In this document: in pieces, positions 1 through 9,809 of the stretch
How the letters are laid out: the number at the start of each line of letters is the position of its first letter
Position numbering within the stretch: position 1 is the first letter of the stretch
Source: Panicum virgatum
Lineage: Eukaryota > Streptophyta > Magnoliopsida > Poales > Poaceae
Assembly: GCF_016808335.1 (NCBI RefSeq)
Contig: NC_053138.1
Location: 60,170,951-60,234,950, forward strand
Length of the DNA stretch: 64,000 nucleotides
Direction: 5' to 3'
The notes under the pieces: model-generated
The model's input: only the letters and a program-made list of their open reading frames with translations
Databases searched by the model: none
What the model was told of the DNA's origin: nothing
Translations under genes and position numbers: made by a program

Positions 1-359
1 TTGACTCAAGGGTAGAATTGAGGCAGAAGTGATCTACCAGGTTAGCTATTTGTGACATGTATGTTCTAACAGTAGGGCCCTTTAAAAGGGATTCTCCTAA
101 AACAACTTAATCGGAGAAGCCAAAACTGGTAAAAGAAATAGTTTCTCTTAGCTTCACCGGGTTTCTAGTTTATTTTAACTCGGCTTACAAAATGGCTTCA
201 CACTATAGTATCTCGATTGTTTAAAATAGGTGAAGTCAAAGTCTGTAAAAGTCCTCCCAAACGAACTATTAGTGGGTTAGCATGATCGTTGGAGGAGGCC
301 TAAGCGCCTTATTATCTTACCTGCTCGATTTTTACAATTGTATATACTTGCGTGCGCAG
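1..359 (+). other. Probable intron of the WRKY gene at the left edge
   Basis: AT-rich sequence with no convincing open frame. It ends in a pyrimidine-containing stretch and the acceptor gcgtgcgcag at 350-359, directly before the WRKY zinc-finger exon. WRKY genes commonly have an intron splitting the Arg codon just after the WRKYGQK block, and the following exon starts at exactly that phase (AG|G). The donor and the WRKYGQK exon lie outside the window. Confidence 0.6.
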
Positions 360-828
360 GTTCTATTACAGGTGCAAATTCCGCCGCGAGCGCAACTGCC
401 GGGCCACCAAGCAGGTGCAGCAGTGCAGCAACGGTGACCCGTGCAACCCGCCCCAGTTCGTGGTCACGTACTTCAACGAGCACACGTGCGACACGACGGC
501 CAGCTGCGAGCCCGAGGCGGCGGCGAAGCCGGCGATGCCATTGCCGCCTGGCCTGCTGTCCGGGGCCGGGCTGGTGGCCAGCCAGGGCGGCTTGCTGTCG
601 CTGGGGCTGGACGAACGCGGCGTCCAGGCGTTCGGCTCGCCGCTCGTGTACGCGCTGGGGGCCGACGACGACGACCTCCCGCAGTCTCCCGCCGGGGGCA
701 GCGGGACCACCAGCTCCGCCGTCACCTTCGACATGGCCAGGGGTGGGGCTTCGTGCGCAGGAGCGGGTGGGGATGCGGCCATGCCCAAAACAGAAGCAGG
801 TGATATATCTCCCCTTAAGAATTGGTAA
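360..828 (+). CDS. WRKY transcription factor, group III-like, C-terminal exon (partial)
   Basis: Encodes the second half of a WRKY DNA-binding domain and the C-terminal tail of a nuclear W-box-binding factor. The exon opens with FYYRCKFRRERNC and continues to FVVTYFNEHTC, giving a C-X7-C-X27-H-X1-C zinc ligand set. C-X7-C with HXC (rather than HXH) marks group III, and the long inner spacing is on the loose side for that group. The WRKYGQK heptad must be on an exon upstream of the window. The tail is Ala/Gly/Ser-rich with an acidic DDDD run, typical of an activation region. The frame closes at TAA 826-828. A potential donor (CAG|GTGATA near 799) exists, so the true C-terminus could differ. 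A repeat insertion begins within about 25-50 bp of the stop, so the 3' UTR has been replaced by a LINE. Confidence 0.82.
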
Positions 829-1081
829 CCTGAGTTGCCCGGAATGCTAACGGGTGTTTGGATTCAAATGCTAATGTTTCAGGCCCTGAAGGAGAAGACA
901 GTTGTTGAAGATGAGGTCCTGGGGGAGCAGAACAGGGGTAAGGCTACTCAGGGAGGTGTGCGCACAGCTGAGCAGATTTCAAATGACTGCTATTTTTCAA
1001 GGTAGTTCAAAGCGTGGATCCATGTTGGTCAGAGTGTCCTTTCCTCTTTGGTGAAACTCTCTGCTGTGAGGGTGGGGCACA

Positions 1082-1921
1082 GTGGTAGACCCAATGAAGG
1101 AGGAGGCTGGCCTGCACCTGCAGGCTCTAAAGGCGCCGCATGCGGTTTCAGAGGCGACAGCACCCCCTGTATTTAGCTGTATCCCTGATGAGCAGATGGT
1201 CACGGGCATTCAGCGGCATCAATCCATGGAGGAGGCTACGCTAATTGGTCGGGTTCTCCCAAGCGATGAACTGCATGGATCTCTGGGTGATGACCTTCTG
1301 CGGACTATTTTGCCGCCAAGCACCGCTCACAGTGGAGCTGGTCAAGAGGGTGGGATGGTCACAAGCGGGTCGGCTGTAGATACTGGGCTGATTGTGGAGC
1401 AGCCCCTGGGTTTGGGCCTGGTTTCTTCTCAGGTGGTTCATCAATCTGTCACTAGGCCGGTGCTGGACTGGGCTGGCCCAACCTCTCCAGCTGTGGGGGA
1501 GGCCGCCACTGATTCAAATCGTCTGCTGCACTTCTCTGTTCCGATCAAAAGGCCAGTTCTGCAAACGCCAGTTGCAAAACTCAGGGCTACATCTGCGGCA
1601 AAGAAAAGGATGGATACTTTAATCCCACAAAAGGAGAATTTAGGCAGCACAACAAGATCGGAGCGACGCAGTTCGCGGCTAGCAAACAAACCACGGTCCA
1701 ACCTGTCTGTCGAGGAGCAGGCCACGGCCTTGCTGATCAAGAAGTGTGGTTTAGCAGAAAATATCACGACTCCGACTGTTGCTAATCAGAACAAGCTGCA
1801 CACCCAGTTCGTTGGTCCGCTGGAAGCAAATGTGGTTGGGGGGTTGCGGGACATGTTTGGTTTGTCGGAAGAAGGGGCTCCTGACAAGTTGGGGGCCCTG
1901 CTCATTGATGCTGAAGCCTAG
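1082..1921 (+). pseudogene. LINE ORF1 (gag-like), C-terminal part
   Basis: 279 codons open to TAG at 1919-1921. The C-terminal third carries the RRSSRLANKP basic stretch followed by SVEEQATALLIKKCG, a block often seen near the end of ORF1 proteins of plant L1 elements, where the protein binds RNA. The zinc knuckle and N-terminal part expected for such proteins are absent. An in-frame relic continues upstream to about 890 with a stop near 1003, so 1082 is only the first Met left after decay. Spacing of about 240 bp to the ORF2 start fits LINE organisation. Confidence 0.65.
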
Positions 1922-2317
1922 GCGGCTGTTGATGCCGCGAGAAGTGGTGTCCTTCTCTGAGTCTGTCATGTTAGTCATGTTATTTATGTTCTTAGTTCCT
2001 AGTGTCGTGGGTCTGGCTCAGTGGAGGATACTCTGTATCGTAGGAAGTAGTGGTGATGTGTGTTGGAGTAGTAGTGTGGCGGTGGTAAGCCTGAGTATGT
2101 TCACCCGATACGGTGACAGTGTTGTATCTTTAGTTATCTATGTTAGAGCATGTCTGTAACATCTTAAATTGGAATGTGCGGGGTCTAAATAATCCGGCAA
2201 GAAGGAAGGTGGTGAGGGATTTGGTTTCAGAGACCAAAGCGACAGTCGTTGCGCTGTAGGAGACAAAGTTGGAAGTGGTGGATACAACAATAATTTCAGA
2301 AGTTCTGGGCTCTGTTA

Positions 2318-2450
2318 CGCGGATACTCCTAGGAGGTGGCGTATCCGTATCCGATACGTATCAGATACGGATACGCCCCGGATACAGCTCGGATATGTTT
2401 CTAGCCGTATCCTGAAAAAACGGATACGTATTTGCTTGGATACGCATATC
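2318..2450. repeat. GTATCC/GGATAC-rich palindromic cluster
   Basis: About 130 bp dense in GTATCCG and CGGATAC words on both strands. It holds one perfect hairpin: stem GGCGTATCCGTATC at 2338-2351, 12-nt loop, and its exact complement at 2364-2377. It lies exactly where the LINE endonuclease should continue, so it is either an insertion with deletion or filler at a deletion joint. Confidence 0.6.
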
Positions 2451-3537
2451 ATGATGTGGTGGCACAGGCATGGAATAGAGAGGTTCACATATCAAATCCA
2501 TACTTGAGATTGCACACGAAGCTGCAGAGGACAAGCACAGCACTGAAACAGTGGGCAAGATGTCTAATTGGGAACAACCGAGTATTATTATGTGCTGCAA
2601 AGATGCTAATTGCCATATTTGATGTGGTGCAAGAGTTCAGAACATTAAGTGAGCAGGAAATTGCACTGAAACGTGACCTCAAAGCAAGATTCTTGGCCAT
2701 GACGGCGGTGGAGAAGTTGAGGGCAAAACAGACATCTAGGCTCACTTATATCAAAGCAGCCGAAGCTAATTCTAAGCTGTTCTTCCTACAAGCTAATGGT
2801 CGCAGAAGAAAGAATTTCATACAGTCAATTAAAGATGATACAGGGACACATTTCTCTCATGTTGACAAAGCTGAGGCAGTCTACAGGCATTTCAGTCATC
2901 ACTTTGGTCAGCCAAGCCCGAGAACTACCACTCTCAACTGGGAACTAATTCAGTTGCCCAGGCGAGACCTATCACATTTGGAAGATATATTCACTGAGGA
3001 GGAAGTTTTCTCAGTTATTTCAGAACTCGCTACAGACAAAGCACTAGGGCCGGATGGATATGTTGGGGTGTTTCTCAAAAAGAGCTGGCAGGTCATCAAG
3101 CTGGATATCATGGGGGCTTTGGCTTTCTTTCATCAGCAGCATGGTCAGCATTTGTTGCATCTTAACAAGGCACATGTGGTACTCCTGCCCAAGAAGGCAG
3201 ATGCTCAGTTGATAGGGGACTTCAGACCAATAAGTTTGACTCACTCCATTGCAAAGCTAATCTCCAAAATTCTGGTAGTAAGGCTGTCGGGGGAATTAAA
3301 TCAGTTGATTTCAATCACGCAAAGTGCTTTTATCAAGAGAAGAAGTATCCAGGATAATTTCCTTTACACTCAAAATTTAATTAGAGATCTGCACAGAGCA
3401 AAGAAAAAGGGACTCTTTTTGAAACTTGACATCGCAAAGGCATTTGATTCTGTCAGATGGGACTTCTTGATGGAGGTTCTTGAGCAATTTGGTTTTCAGC
3501 ACAAATGGAGATCCTGGGTTTCAACACTACTGCCTTC

Positions 3538-3671
3538 CAGTTCCACTGTAGTACTTCTAAATGGCTCCAAAGGCAGTTGGTTCAGACATTATAGGGGTTT
3601 GCGGCAGTTCCACTGTAGTACTTCTAAATGGCTCCAAAGGCAGTTGGTTCAGACATTATAGGGGTTTGCAA
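3538..3671 (+). repeat. 67-bp exact-period tandem duplication in LINE reverse transcriptase
   Basis: Copy 1 is 3538-3604 and copy 2 is 3605-3671. They are identical except for the last bases (GCGG against GCAA). Each starts at a CAG trinucleotide, and another CAG follows copy 2. As 67 is not a multiple of three, the duplication moves the ORF2 frame by one, which explains the frame break at this spot. Confidence 0.9.
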
Positions 3672-5410
3672 CAGGGAGATCCTCTCTCTCCTATGCTATT
3701 CATTATTGCAATGGAACCACTGCAGAAATTGTTTGACATTGCTGCTGCTCAAGGTTTACTCTCACCATTGGCAGGGCGTAATGCTAATTTAAGGGCAAGC
3801 CTCTATGCGGATGATGCTGCAATATTTCTGAATCCAGTTAAAGAAGAAGTTCAGGTGGCAGCTGACTTGCTACAGATTTTTGCGCATGCATCAGGGCTAT
3901 TTATTAATCAAAGCAAATGCGCGGTGTACCTAATAGCTTGTGAAGCAGTTAATCTAGAAGAGGTAATGCAGGGTTTTCCATGTCAGGTGAAAGGATTCCC
4001 ATGTCAGTACTTGGGTTTACCTTTGAGATTACAGAAGCTTCGTAGAGTGGATGTGCAGCCAATCATTGATAAGGTGTCCAACAGGTTGGCAACTTGGAAA
4101 GCAAGATTCTTGAATAAGGCAGCGAGATTGAAATTAGTGAACACCGTGCTATCGTCGATTCCAGTCTACTTTCTTACGGTGGTGGAACCTAAAAAATGGA
4201 TGATCAAGAGGATTGATAAAATTAGAAGAGGCTTTCTATGGAGGGGCGTTTCTGAAGCAAAGGGAGGGCACTGCCTAGTGTCATGGGAAACAGTAAAACG
4301 GCCAAAATTCAAAGGTGGCTTGGGAGTTCTGGATTTGGAAAAATTTAGTCGAGCCCTAAGGATCAGGTGGCTGTGGTACCAGTGGGTAGATCCTGATCGG
4401 CCTTGGGTTGGGTCTCCTGTACCATGTTCTGAAGTGGATAAGCAGCTTTTCAGATGTAGTACACAGGTAACTCTTGGCAATGGTCGCACTGCTTTGTTTT
4501 GGGAGTCACCATGGTGTGGTGGAAGGGCCCCCAGAGATTTAGTGCCTCAGCTGTATAAGCTTGCTCGGAGGAAAGGTCTTATAGTCAGGGAAGAAATAGG
4601 GAATCAAACCTGGACAAGAGGGCTATGGAGAATGTCCAATGCATCTGAAATTGCAGAATTTGTGGATCTGTGGGACAGTGTACAAAGTGTGGTTTTCACT
4701 TAAGAACCGGATCAAATAACTTGGAAATGGACACCCAACGGCCAGTATACATCTAAGTCGGCATATGACATTCAATTTGCTGGATCATTCTGCACCTTTG
4801 ATTCTTCGGCAATTTGGCAAGCCAAGGCAGAAGGGAAGCACCGTTTTTTTTGCTTGGTTGTTGGTCCACGGAAAAATACAAACAGCAGACAATCTACTCG
4901 CTAAGGGAATAGCATGTGACCCTTTGTGTTCTCTCTGCAATCAGGAACCGGAGACGCCGGCTCACCTCTGCTTGCATTGCTGCTTTGCCTAGGAAGTTTG
5001 GTTTCTTGTCGGACAATGGACAGAGGGCCTCATTCAGGTCCCCCAGTCAGGTTGTTTGCTCCAGGATTGGTGGAACTCTATGATGCAAGGTAGAAGCACT
5101 CTCAACAGGAGACAGGCGGCGACGATTTCAATCTACACGGCCTGGAATATTTGGAATGAGAGAAACCGTAGAATTTTTCAGGGTTCATCACTGTTGCCGG
5201 TCGGAGTTCTTAATCTGATCAAATTGGAAATGGAGATCCGACGGAGAGCGTGCGATGGAAGGAGTCCGCATAGTTCCTAATGTTATTTAAGAGCATTGTG
5301 TTTGAGTTAATTAGTTATTTATGTAATATAACAACTGTAATGTACCGTATTCTTCTTCTTATATGATCTGGCAGTGCTCCTGCCTTTCGTTCAAAAAAAT
5401 GATAATGTTT

Positions 5411-6041
5411 AAAAATACTAAATTTTAGCACTAACTCATTCAAACAGAATGCTAATAGGATAAGCTAAATTTTTTAGTCAAGATTTAAAAAATTTAGCAG
5501 AAGTATAAACGCTAAAGTTTAGCCCTCAACTTTAATGCATTAAAGAGGCAGTTTTAAAACCATTTTAATTCTATATGGTTTATGTGGCTATTTTGGAAAT
5601 ATAAGTAGGAAGCCTCCACCGAAATTAATAGCCTCGTACGCTCATTTTCACCAGCACTAGCCGCCGGCTGTGAAGTAGAAATGTAGAATAATACTTGTGC
5701 TTGTGGAGGGCTAGATTAAGTATTGAGCATTCGCCAGCTAATGAAATCTGGAGCTGCATTGTTAGCATTGGGGAAATGTGCTCCAGTTTGTGTCGCGCTT
5801 CTTGTATTGAACAACTTTACCTTACCAGATTATGGGAGTTAAACTATTTACAACTGTTGGCTGTCACATTCTAGGACAGTGGACAGGGTGCTTTTGTCAA
5901 GCATATAGTTTCATAAATGGACGGTAAGCAAGTTAGTTTCAGGATATTAACTATGCTCTTGTAGATTATTAGGTCACATGACATGAACAGAGTAATTTAC
6001 TCTTACATAAGTACTTTGGTGAGAAATCAACTCATATAGCC
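5411..6041. other. Intergenic AT-rich sequence
   Basis: No coding frame is supported. 5411-5560 carries repeated TAAATTTTAG/GCTAAA words like the subterminal parts of grass MITEs. The rest shows nothing recognisable. It may include the promoter of the GATA gene that follows. Confidence 0.4.
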
Positions 6042-6106
6042 ATGTCTTCTTTTCTACTACCTATCCGTATTATTTTTAAGCGAGACAACCTCGTAAGGAG
6101 TACTAA

Positions 6107-6547
6107 GGCGACCTCCAACGGCGCCCTGGACAGCGCCCCCCACCCTACGTAGGGGGGCTTTGGGGGGGGAGCGAGCGGTCCAACAGCTCCCCCCATAGCT
6201 CCCCCTACGTAGTGGGAGAGTTGAAACTCCCCCCATGTATGGGGGGAGTTGAAACTCCCCCTATATCTCTAATCACACCGTTTCTTCGCGATATTAATCC
6301 CGTTTGAACCCCGTAACACGATGATAATACGTATTATGACAGTACAAATACTGTATGATTTTTTTTAAATTCAAAAACGTTAAATAAATAGTTAGTTAAT
6401 GAGTGATAGTATATAGGGGAAATAGATATGGGGGAATGGTTGGAGAGAAGGAGTTATAGGGGGAGGAATCTTTTGGAGGGAGGTAGTAAAATATAGTAAA
6501 TAGTATGTTTGGGAGGAGTTGGATGGAGGGAATGGTTGGAAAAACCC
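6107..6547. mobile_element. Tourist-like MITE inserted in GATA exon 1
   Basis: 441 bp, AT-rich core with GC-rich ends. It is flanked by TAA at 6104-6106 and 6548-6550, the 3-bp TWA-type duplication of PIF/Harbinger elements. The ends are loosely inverted (GGCGACCTCCAAC... and the complement of ...GTTGGAAAAACCC). Near the left end are repeats of GGGGGAGTTGAAACTCCCCC palindromes (about 6215-6265). No coding capacity. Confidence 0.65.
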
Positions 6548-7139
6548 TAACTGCGCCAACTGCGGCACCTCGCAGACGCCGCTCTGGAGGAACGGACCTC
6601 GCGGGCCCAAGGTATGCATTTATCTCCACTTGCAAACACCTGCCAATTTCCTAGCGTTGGTCGTCCCTTCCAGACTTCCAGTTGCCACACGCACCTACTG
6701 ATTCTGACAAAGTTTGATATCCGGCCTCCTCAAACACTAAAAATTTTTCACTGTGGGCCGCGTCCGAATTTCATTACTTGAAGCAACGAAATTATAAAAG
6801 GTTCAGAGGTTCAACCCTCAAACACTATATGAATAGTATAAGCATTAGGAAATACAGTAGTAAAACTATAAGCACTGCATTGTCTTGGAGCAAGGGATCA
6901 AGAACAAGTCAGTGTGTCCTCGCCAAAAAAAAAAAAAAACAAGTCAGTGCGAACGTGACATACTGAAATCGCATCGCGACGTTACCTGTCACGTGAGCAC
7001 GGCACGATCTCGCGTCGTGTCCGTCTCTGTCCCGTCGCACCTTTGACGCCCTGTTAAACTGCTAGCGCATGCAGTCTTCAATATATGCCAGCCGTACGCT
7101 CTCTTGTCGCATCCATGATCTGCATGACTTTTGCGGTTT

Positions 7140-7372
7140 TGGCTGTGTTTAGTTGCGCGGAAAGTTTTTAAAATTTTTCACTCACGCACATCACATCAAA
7201 TCTTATAATATATATATAGAGTATTAAATATAGTTAAAAAAATATAACTAATTACATAGTTTGGTTGTAAATGACGAGACGAATCTTTTAAGACTAATTA
7301 CTCCATGGTTGGATAATAGTTGCCAAATAAAACCGAAACATAATACAGCAATTTTTTCGCGAACCTTTGCCT
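7140..7372. mobile_element. MITE remnant in the GATA intron
   Basis: Starts GGCTGTGTTTAGTTGCGCGG and contains GACGAGACGAATCTTTTAAG and a TTTTTTCGCGAAC end. These are hallmark words of a very common grass MITE family whose ends read GGCC(G/C)TGTTTAGTT. The right inverted end is degraded, so the boundaries are approximate. It accounts for part of the unusually long finger intron. Confidence 0.6.
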
Positions 7373-7742
7373 CACTCTCTCCCCCGTGCAGTCCTTGTGC
7401 AATGCTTGCGGCATCAGGTTGGAGCGGCGGCGGCGCCCGGTGTTGGCGGCGCCCGGTGTTGGCGGCGGAGGCGGCGGCGCCGGCCATGGACCATCAGGGC
7501 GCGTGCGGCGGCGGCGCGCAGCGGCCGCAGCACGGGCCAGCCGCCGGGAAGGAGGCGCCCGGAGCCGTGCCCTGCTACGGCGAGGGGCCTTCCCGTGCGG
7601 CGGCCGCGGCGACGTCTTGGACGCCGCCGAGGCGCCGTTCCTCGCATGGCGGCTGAATGTCGTCGCGCCGGCTCCCGCGTTCGCGGTCTTGCCGGAGCGG
7701 GCGGGCGGGCTTGTCCCAGTACAACTAGCGTGGGTGGAATAA

Positions 7743-8790
7743 TTGGGAGGAGCCGAGCAGCCTCGGTGGGGTGCACCGGTTCTTTTTTGGGGGCTACGTT
7801 TTGTTGCACGGTTGCACGCGGCTGGACTTGGCAAGGCGTAGGGTGTGGCACAGTGTGTCAGTGGCGGCATTTAGACCAATTTTAATGAAAATGTCGTAGG
7901 AGTATTATGAATCTTAATTTTGCTGACATGATAGCCTCATTATAAAGAGAGAGGGGATAGAGTTTCATAGGATGTGAGAGGAGTGTCGTCATCATGATAC
8001 TCCTCGGCTCAATTATCTAGTTCACAGTCTTGGTAACCGTACGATGACACTCCACACTAAGACTGGTTTATTTTATGTGTGTTTTGTTCATCCATAAAAT
8101 TAGCTCATCGGATTAACTGGCATGCCCTGTGCTCTTTTCACCAACCTGAAATGGGGTTCCAAAATTCGAATTACGAGCGATGTAATCTGTCCGATCTCGT
8201 TTTTGTTTACCTCTACTCAGATTGTTCACCGACAGTAGGCACGCAGGGTTCATCATCAAGTAGCTAGAATAATTCAGAGCACCAACCTATATCAACTCGT
8301 GGGAATATCAAAATAAGACTTATAGATAATAATTATAATTATCTATCTCATACCATCTTTCATCTACTCCCTCCGTCAGAAAGATTGTAGTTGTAGAGTT
8401 TAAATTTTGGCAAAAAAAAACTATTGTTACAGGAGATCGTTATTTTACGTGAAACCCACATTCATAGAAATTTCTCGAAACCGGCCACGGCTCTAGAAAA
8501 AAAAATGACCACTGAAAAATCTCTCACCATCCATCAACCCTCTCTCCTATCCACACGCTGCCATCCCACGAGCTCTCCTGGAGTCCTGGTCTCGTCTTTC
8601 CTTCCGATCTCGAGTGGGGCATTTAATTTTTTACTATTATAACAGATGACACCTCCTCAGACAGTATTTTTGGAATTGACACTACAGATTTAGTATTGGA
8701 GAGAGAATCGATACATTCACAATTGCTCGCGTGGACGCCAAATTCTCACTCCACGCTGGATCCGAGTCAGCAACGCATGTGAAATGACCG
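7743..8790. other. Intergenic region with a Stowaway-type terminus
   Basis: No supported gene. CTACTCCCTCCGTCAGAAAG at 8364-8383 is the classic CTCCCTCCGT start of Stowaway (Tc1/mariner-type) MITEs, followed by the usual AT-rich body. A matching right end is not evident, so this is a fragment. The rest is unclassified. Confidence 0.45.
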
Positions 8791-8793
8791 TCA

Positions 8794-9111
8794 ATGCCCC
8801 GGTGTCTTTCTTCTCCACCCCGTCCCCCGTCTCCTCCCCTTCCTCTCGCACCTCGCACGTCTGCCAGCGCGTCCACCTCGCCGCCGGCGCCGGCCTCCAA
8901 CCCGGACCTCGACCTCTCGCAGAACGGGTACTCGGGCCCCATACCGGACGTGCTGCCGGAGCGGCTGCCCAACCTGCGGTGGCTCAACCTGTCAGCCAAC
9001 GCGTTCTCCGGTCGGATCCCAGCGTCGCTCGTGAGGCTGACCAGGCTCCAGGACCTGCACGTCGGCGGCAACAACCTCACTGGCACCGATAGAACTCGAG
9101 AACGAGCTTGA
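8794..9111 (+). pseudogene. Leucine-rich-repeat receptor fragment
   Basis: The frame holds about two and a half plant extracellular LRR units: DLSQNGYSGPIPDVLPERL, NLRWLNLSANAFSGRIPAS and LQDLHVGGNNLTG. The LxxLxLxxNxxxGxIP spacing is typical of LRR receptor-like kinases and receptor-like proteins. There is no signal peptide, no capping Cys pairs, no transmembrane segment and no kinase. The frame ends soon after the third unit. A short gene fragment, probably moved or left behind by a transposon, since CACTA-like repeats follow directly. Confidence 0.7.
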
Positions 9112-9184
9112 GGAACTCATGAATGATTGGTGCTTTGCATTCCTCTTTCCTCGTGCTCCTCTTTTCCTCGTGCTTCTTTTTTAT

Positions 9185-9350
9185 ATATGCCCGCCTCCCA
9201 CTGCTAAAACTTAACGGAGACGGGCAAAACGAGTTTACCGAGGTAGGCAGGCCAACCGTCTTCGAGGCAACATCACGGTTAATCAAGGTATTTACTGAGG
9301 CCGGCAACCAACCGCCTCGATTTAACCGAGGCGGTCATATTAAGAGCTCA
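9185..9350. repeat. ACCGAGGCGG-type repeats, CACTA-like subterminal region
   Basis: Several direct and inverted copies of a word like TTACCGAGGYRGGC (about 9234-9248, 9290-9302, 9336-9346). The same words lie just inside the CACTACTACAAAAAACT terminus at 62041. This suggests a CACTA element terminal region here too, but no CACTA end is seen next to it. Confidence 0.5.
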
Positions 9351-9377
9351 AGTAACCACTTTCTAAACATTTTGTTA

Positions 9378-9806
9378 GATCATCTTCAGCAGTTTGCCAT
9401 ATTTTACTTGATATATTTTGTATTTTGTCAACTTCTAAAAAAATATGTCAAGTAAAAAAAAAAGCTTATCTTCAATAATTTGGCATAATTCACTTGCCGA
9501 ACCCATATCAAACTTATATCAGGAACCCTGAGAGAGAAACAAAATTATATTTATGTCATTCCACCTCTTGAAAACTTAAATCAGGAATCCTTCTCTGTTA
9601 TTTATTTCTTTTTTCACCCTCCCACCTGACTAGAAATCACGATGCCAACCACGCGCCGCGCGCGTATATTTGCGCGCTGGAGGCTGGTTTTTCCCAAGTT
9701 GTCAAAAATTGTCAAGTCTTTTGCCAAACTGTTAGAGGAGTATTTTTAACATTTTTGCCAAAAATCAAAGATGGTAACTCGATTTGCCAAACTGCTGGAG
9801 ATGCTC
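9378..9806. mobile_element. Tourist-like MITE, 429 bp
   Basis: Flanked by TTA at 9375-9377 and 9807-9809. The ends form terminal inverted repeats: GATCATCTTCAGCAGTTTGC on the left, and the complement of the right end reads GAGCATCTCCAGCAGTTTGG. AT-rich interior with repeated TTTGCCAAA words and no ORF. The TTA duplication and GAGCATCTCCA ends match the element at 53597-54552. Confidence 0.75.
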
Positions 9807-9809
9807 TTA

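Larger units (their letters stand above)
2162..5280 (+). pseudogene. LINE ORF2: endonuclease remnant, reverse transcriptase, zf-RVT
   Basis: Opens with the endonuclease start (LNWNVRGLNNPARRK, 2166 on), which is cut by TAG near 2257 and then lost. The reverse transcriptase follows from 2432, with FRPISLTHSIAKLISK, SAFIKRRSIQDNF and the KLDIAKAFDSVRW block holding the first catalytic Asp. A 67-bp tandem duplication (3538-3671) shifts the frame. The protein resumes in the next frame with QGDPLSPMLF and the catalytic box YADD (about 3806). After a TAA at 4701-4703 the frame resumes at 4765-4992 with the zf-RVT motif (CDPLCSLCNQEPETPAHLCLHC). It closes with a WNIWNERNRR block at 5056-5280. This is a dead reverse transcriptase gene. 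Confidence 0.88.
880..5396 (+). mobile_element. L1-type LINE retrotransposon, 5'-truncated and decayed
   Basis: A non-LTR element of the plant L1 type with the usual order: gag-like ORF1, then ORF2 with endonuclease, reverse transcriptase and a zf-RVT zinc-finger tail. The 3' end is A-rich (TTCAAAAAAAT at 5390-5400), with no LTRs. The 5' part of ORF1 is missing and most of the endonuclease is deleted. ORF2 is broken by a stop near 2257, a 67-bp tandem duplication and a stop at 4701-4703, so the copy cannot be autonomous. The 14-bp flanking repeats support retroposition. Poly-A decay and the number of breaks suggest an old insertion. Confidence 0.88.
842..5455. repeat. Two nested pairs of direct repeats around the LINE
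   Basis: Inner pair: AAATGCTAATGTTT at 866-879 and AAATGATAATGTTT at 5397-5410 (13 of 14 bases equal). This is the size expected of a target-site duplication made by LINE insertion. Outer pair: GAATGCTAA at 842-850 and again at 5447-5455. Just inside the outer pair are short inverted ends (TGTTTGGAT near 856 and ATTCAAACA near 5438). That would fit a small TIR element into which the LINE later jumped. The inner pair is the stronger reading; the outer one is inference. Confidence 0.6.
6042..7742 (+). pseudogene. GATA zinc-finger transcription factor gene split by a MITE
   Basis: Encodes a plant GATA factor that would bind WGATAR sites in the nucleus. The finger is C-X2-C-X18-C-X2-C: CANCGTSQTPLWRNGPRGPK on exon 1 (to 6611), an intron 6612-7391 (GT...AG), then SLCNACGIR on exon 2 (7392-7742, stop TGA/TAG-type at the end of the frame). 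An intron in the middle of the finger is known for some plant GATA genes. A 441-bp Tourist-like MITE (6107-6547) with a TAA target duplication sits just before the first Cys. Upstream of it an ATG at 6042 opens a 21-codon frame that would run straight into the finger if the MITE were absent. With the MITE present, a stop at 6501-6503 cuts this off and no in-frame ATG precedes the finger. The exon 2 tail is Arg/Ala/Gly-rich and contains a short tandem repeat of CGGCGCCCGGTGTTGG (about 7431-7462). Whether 6042 was the true start is inference; the finger is certain. Confidence 0.75.
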
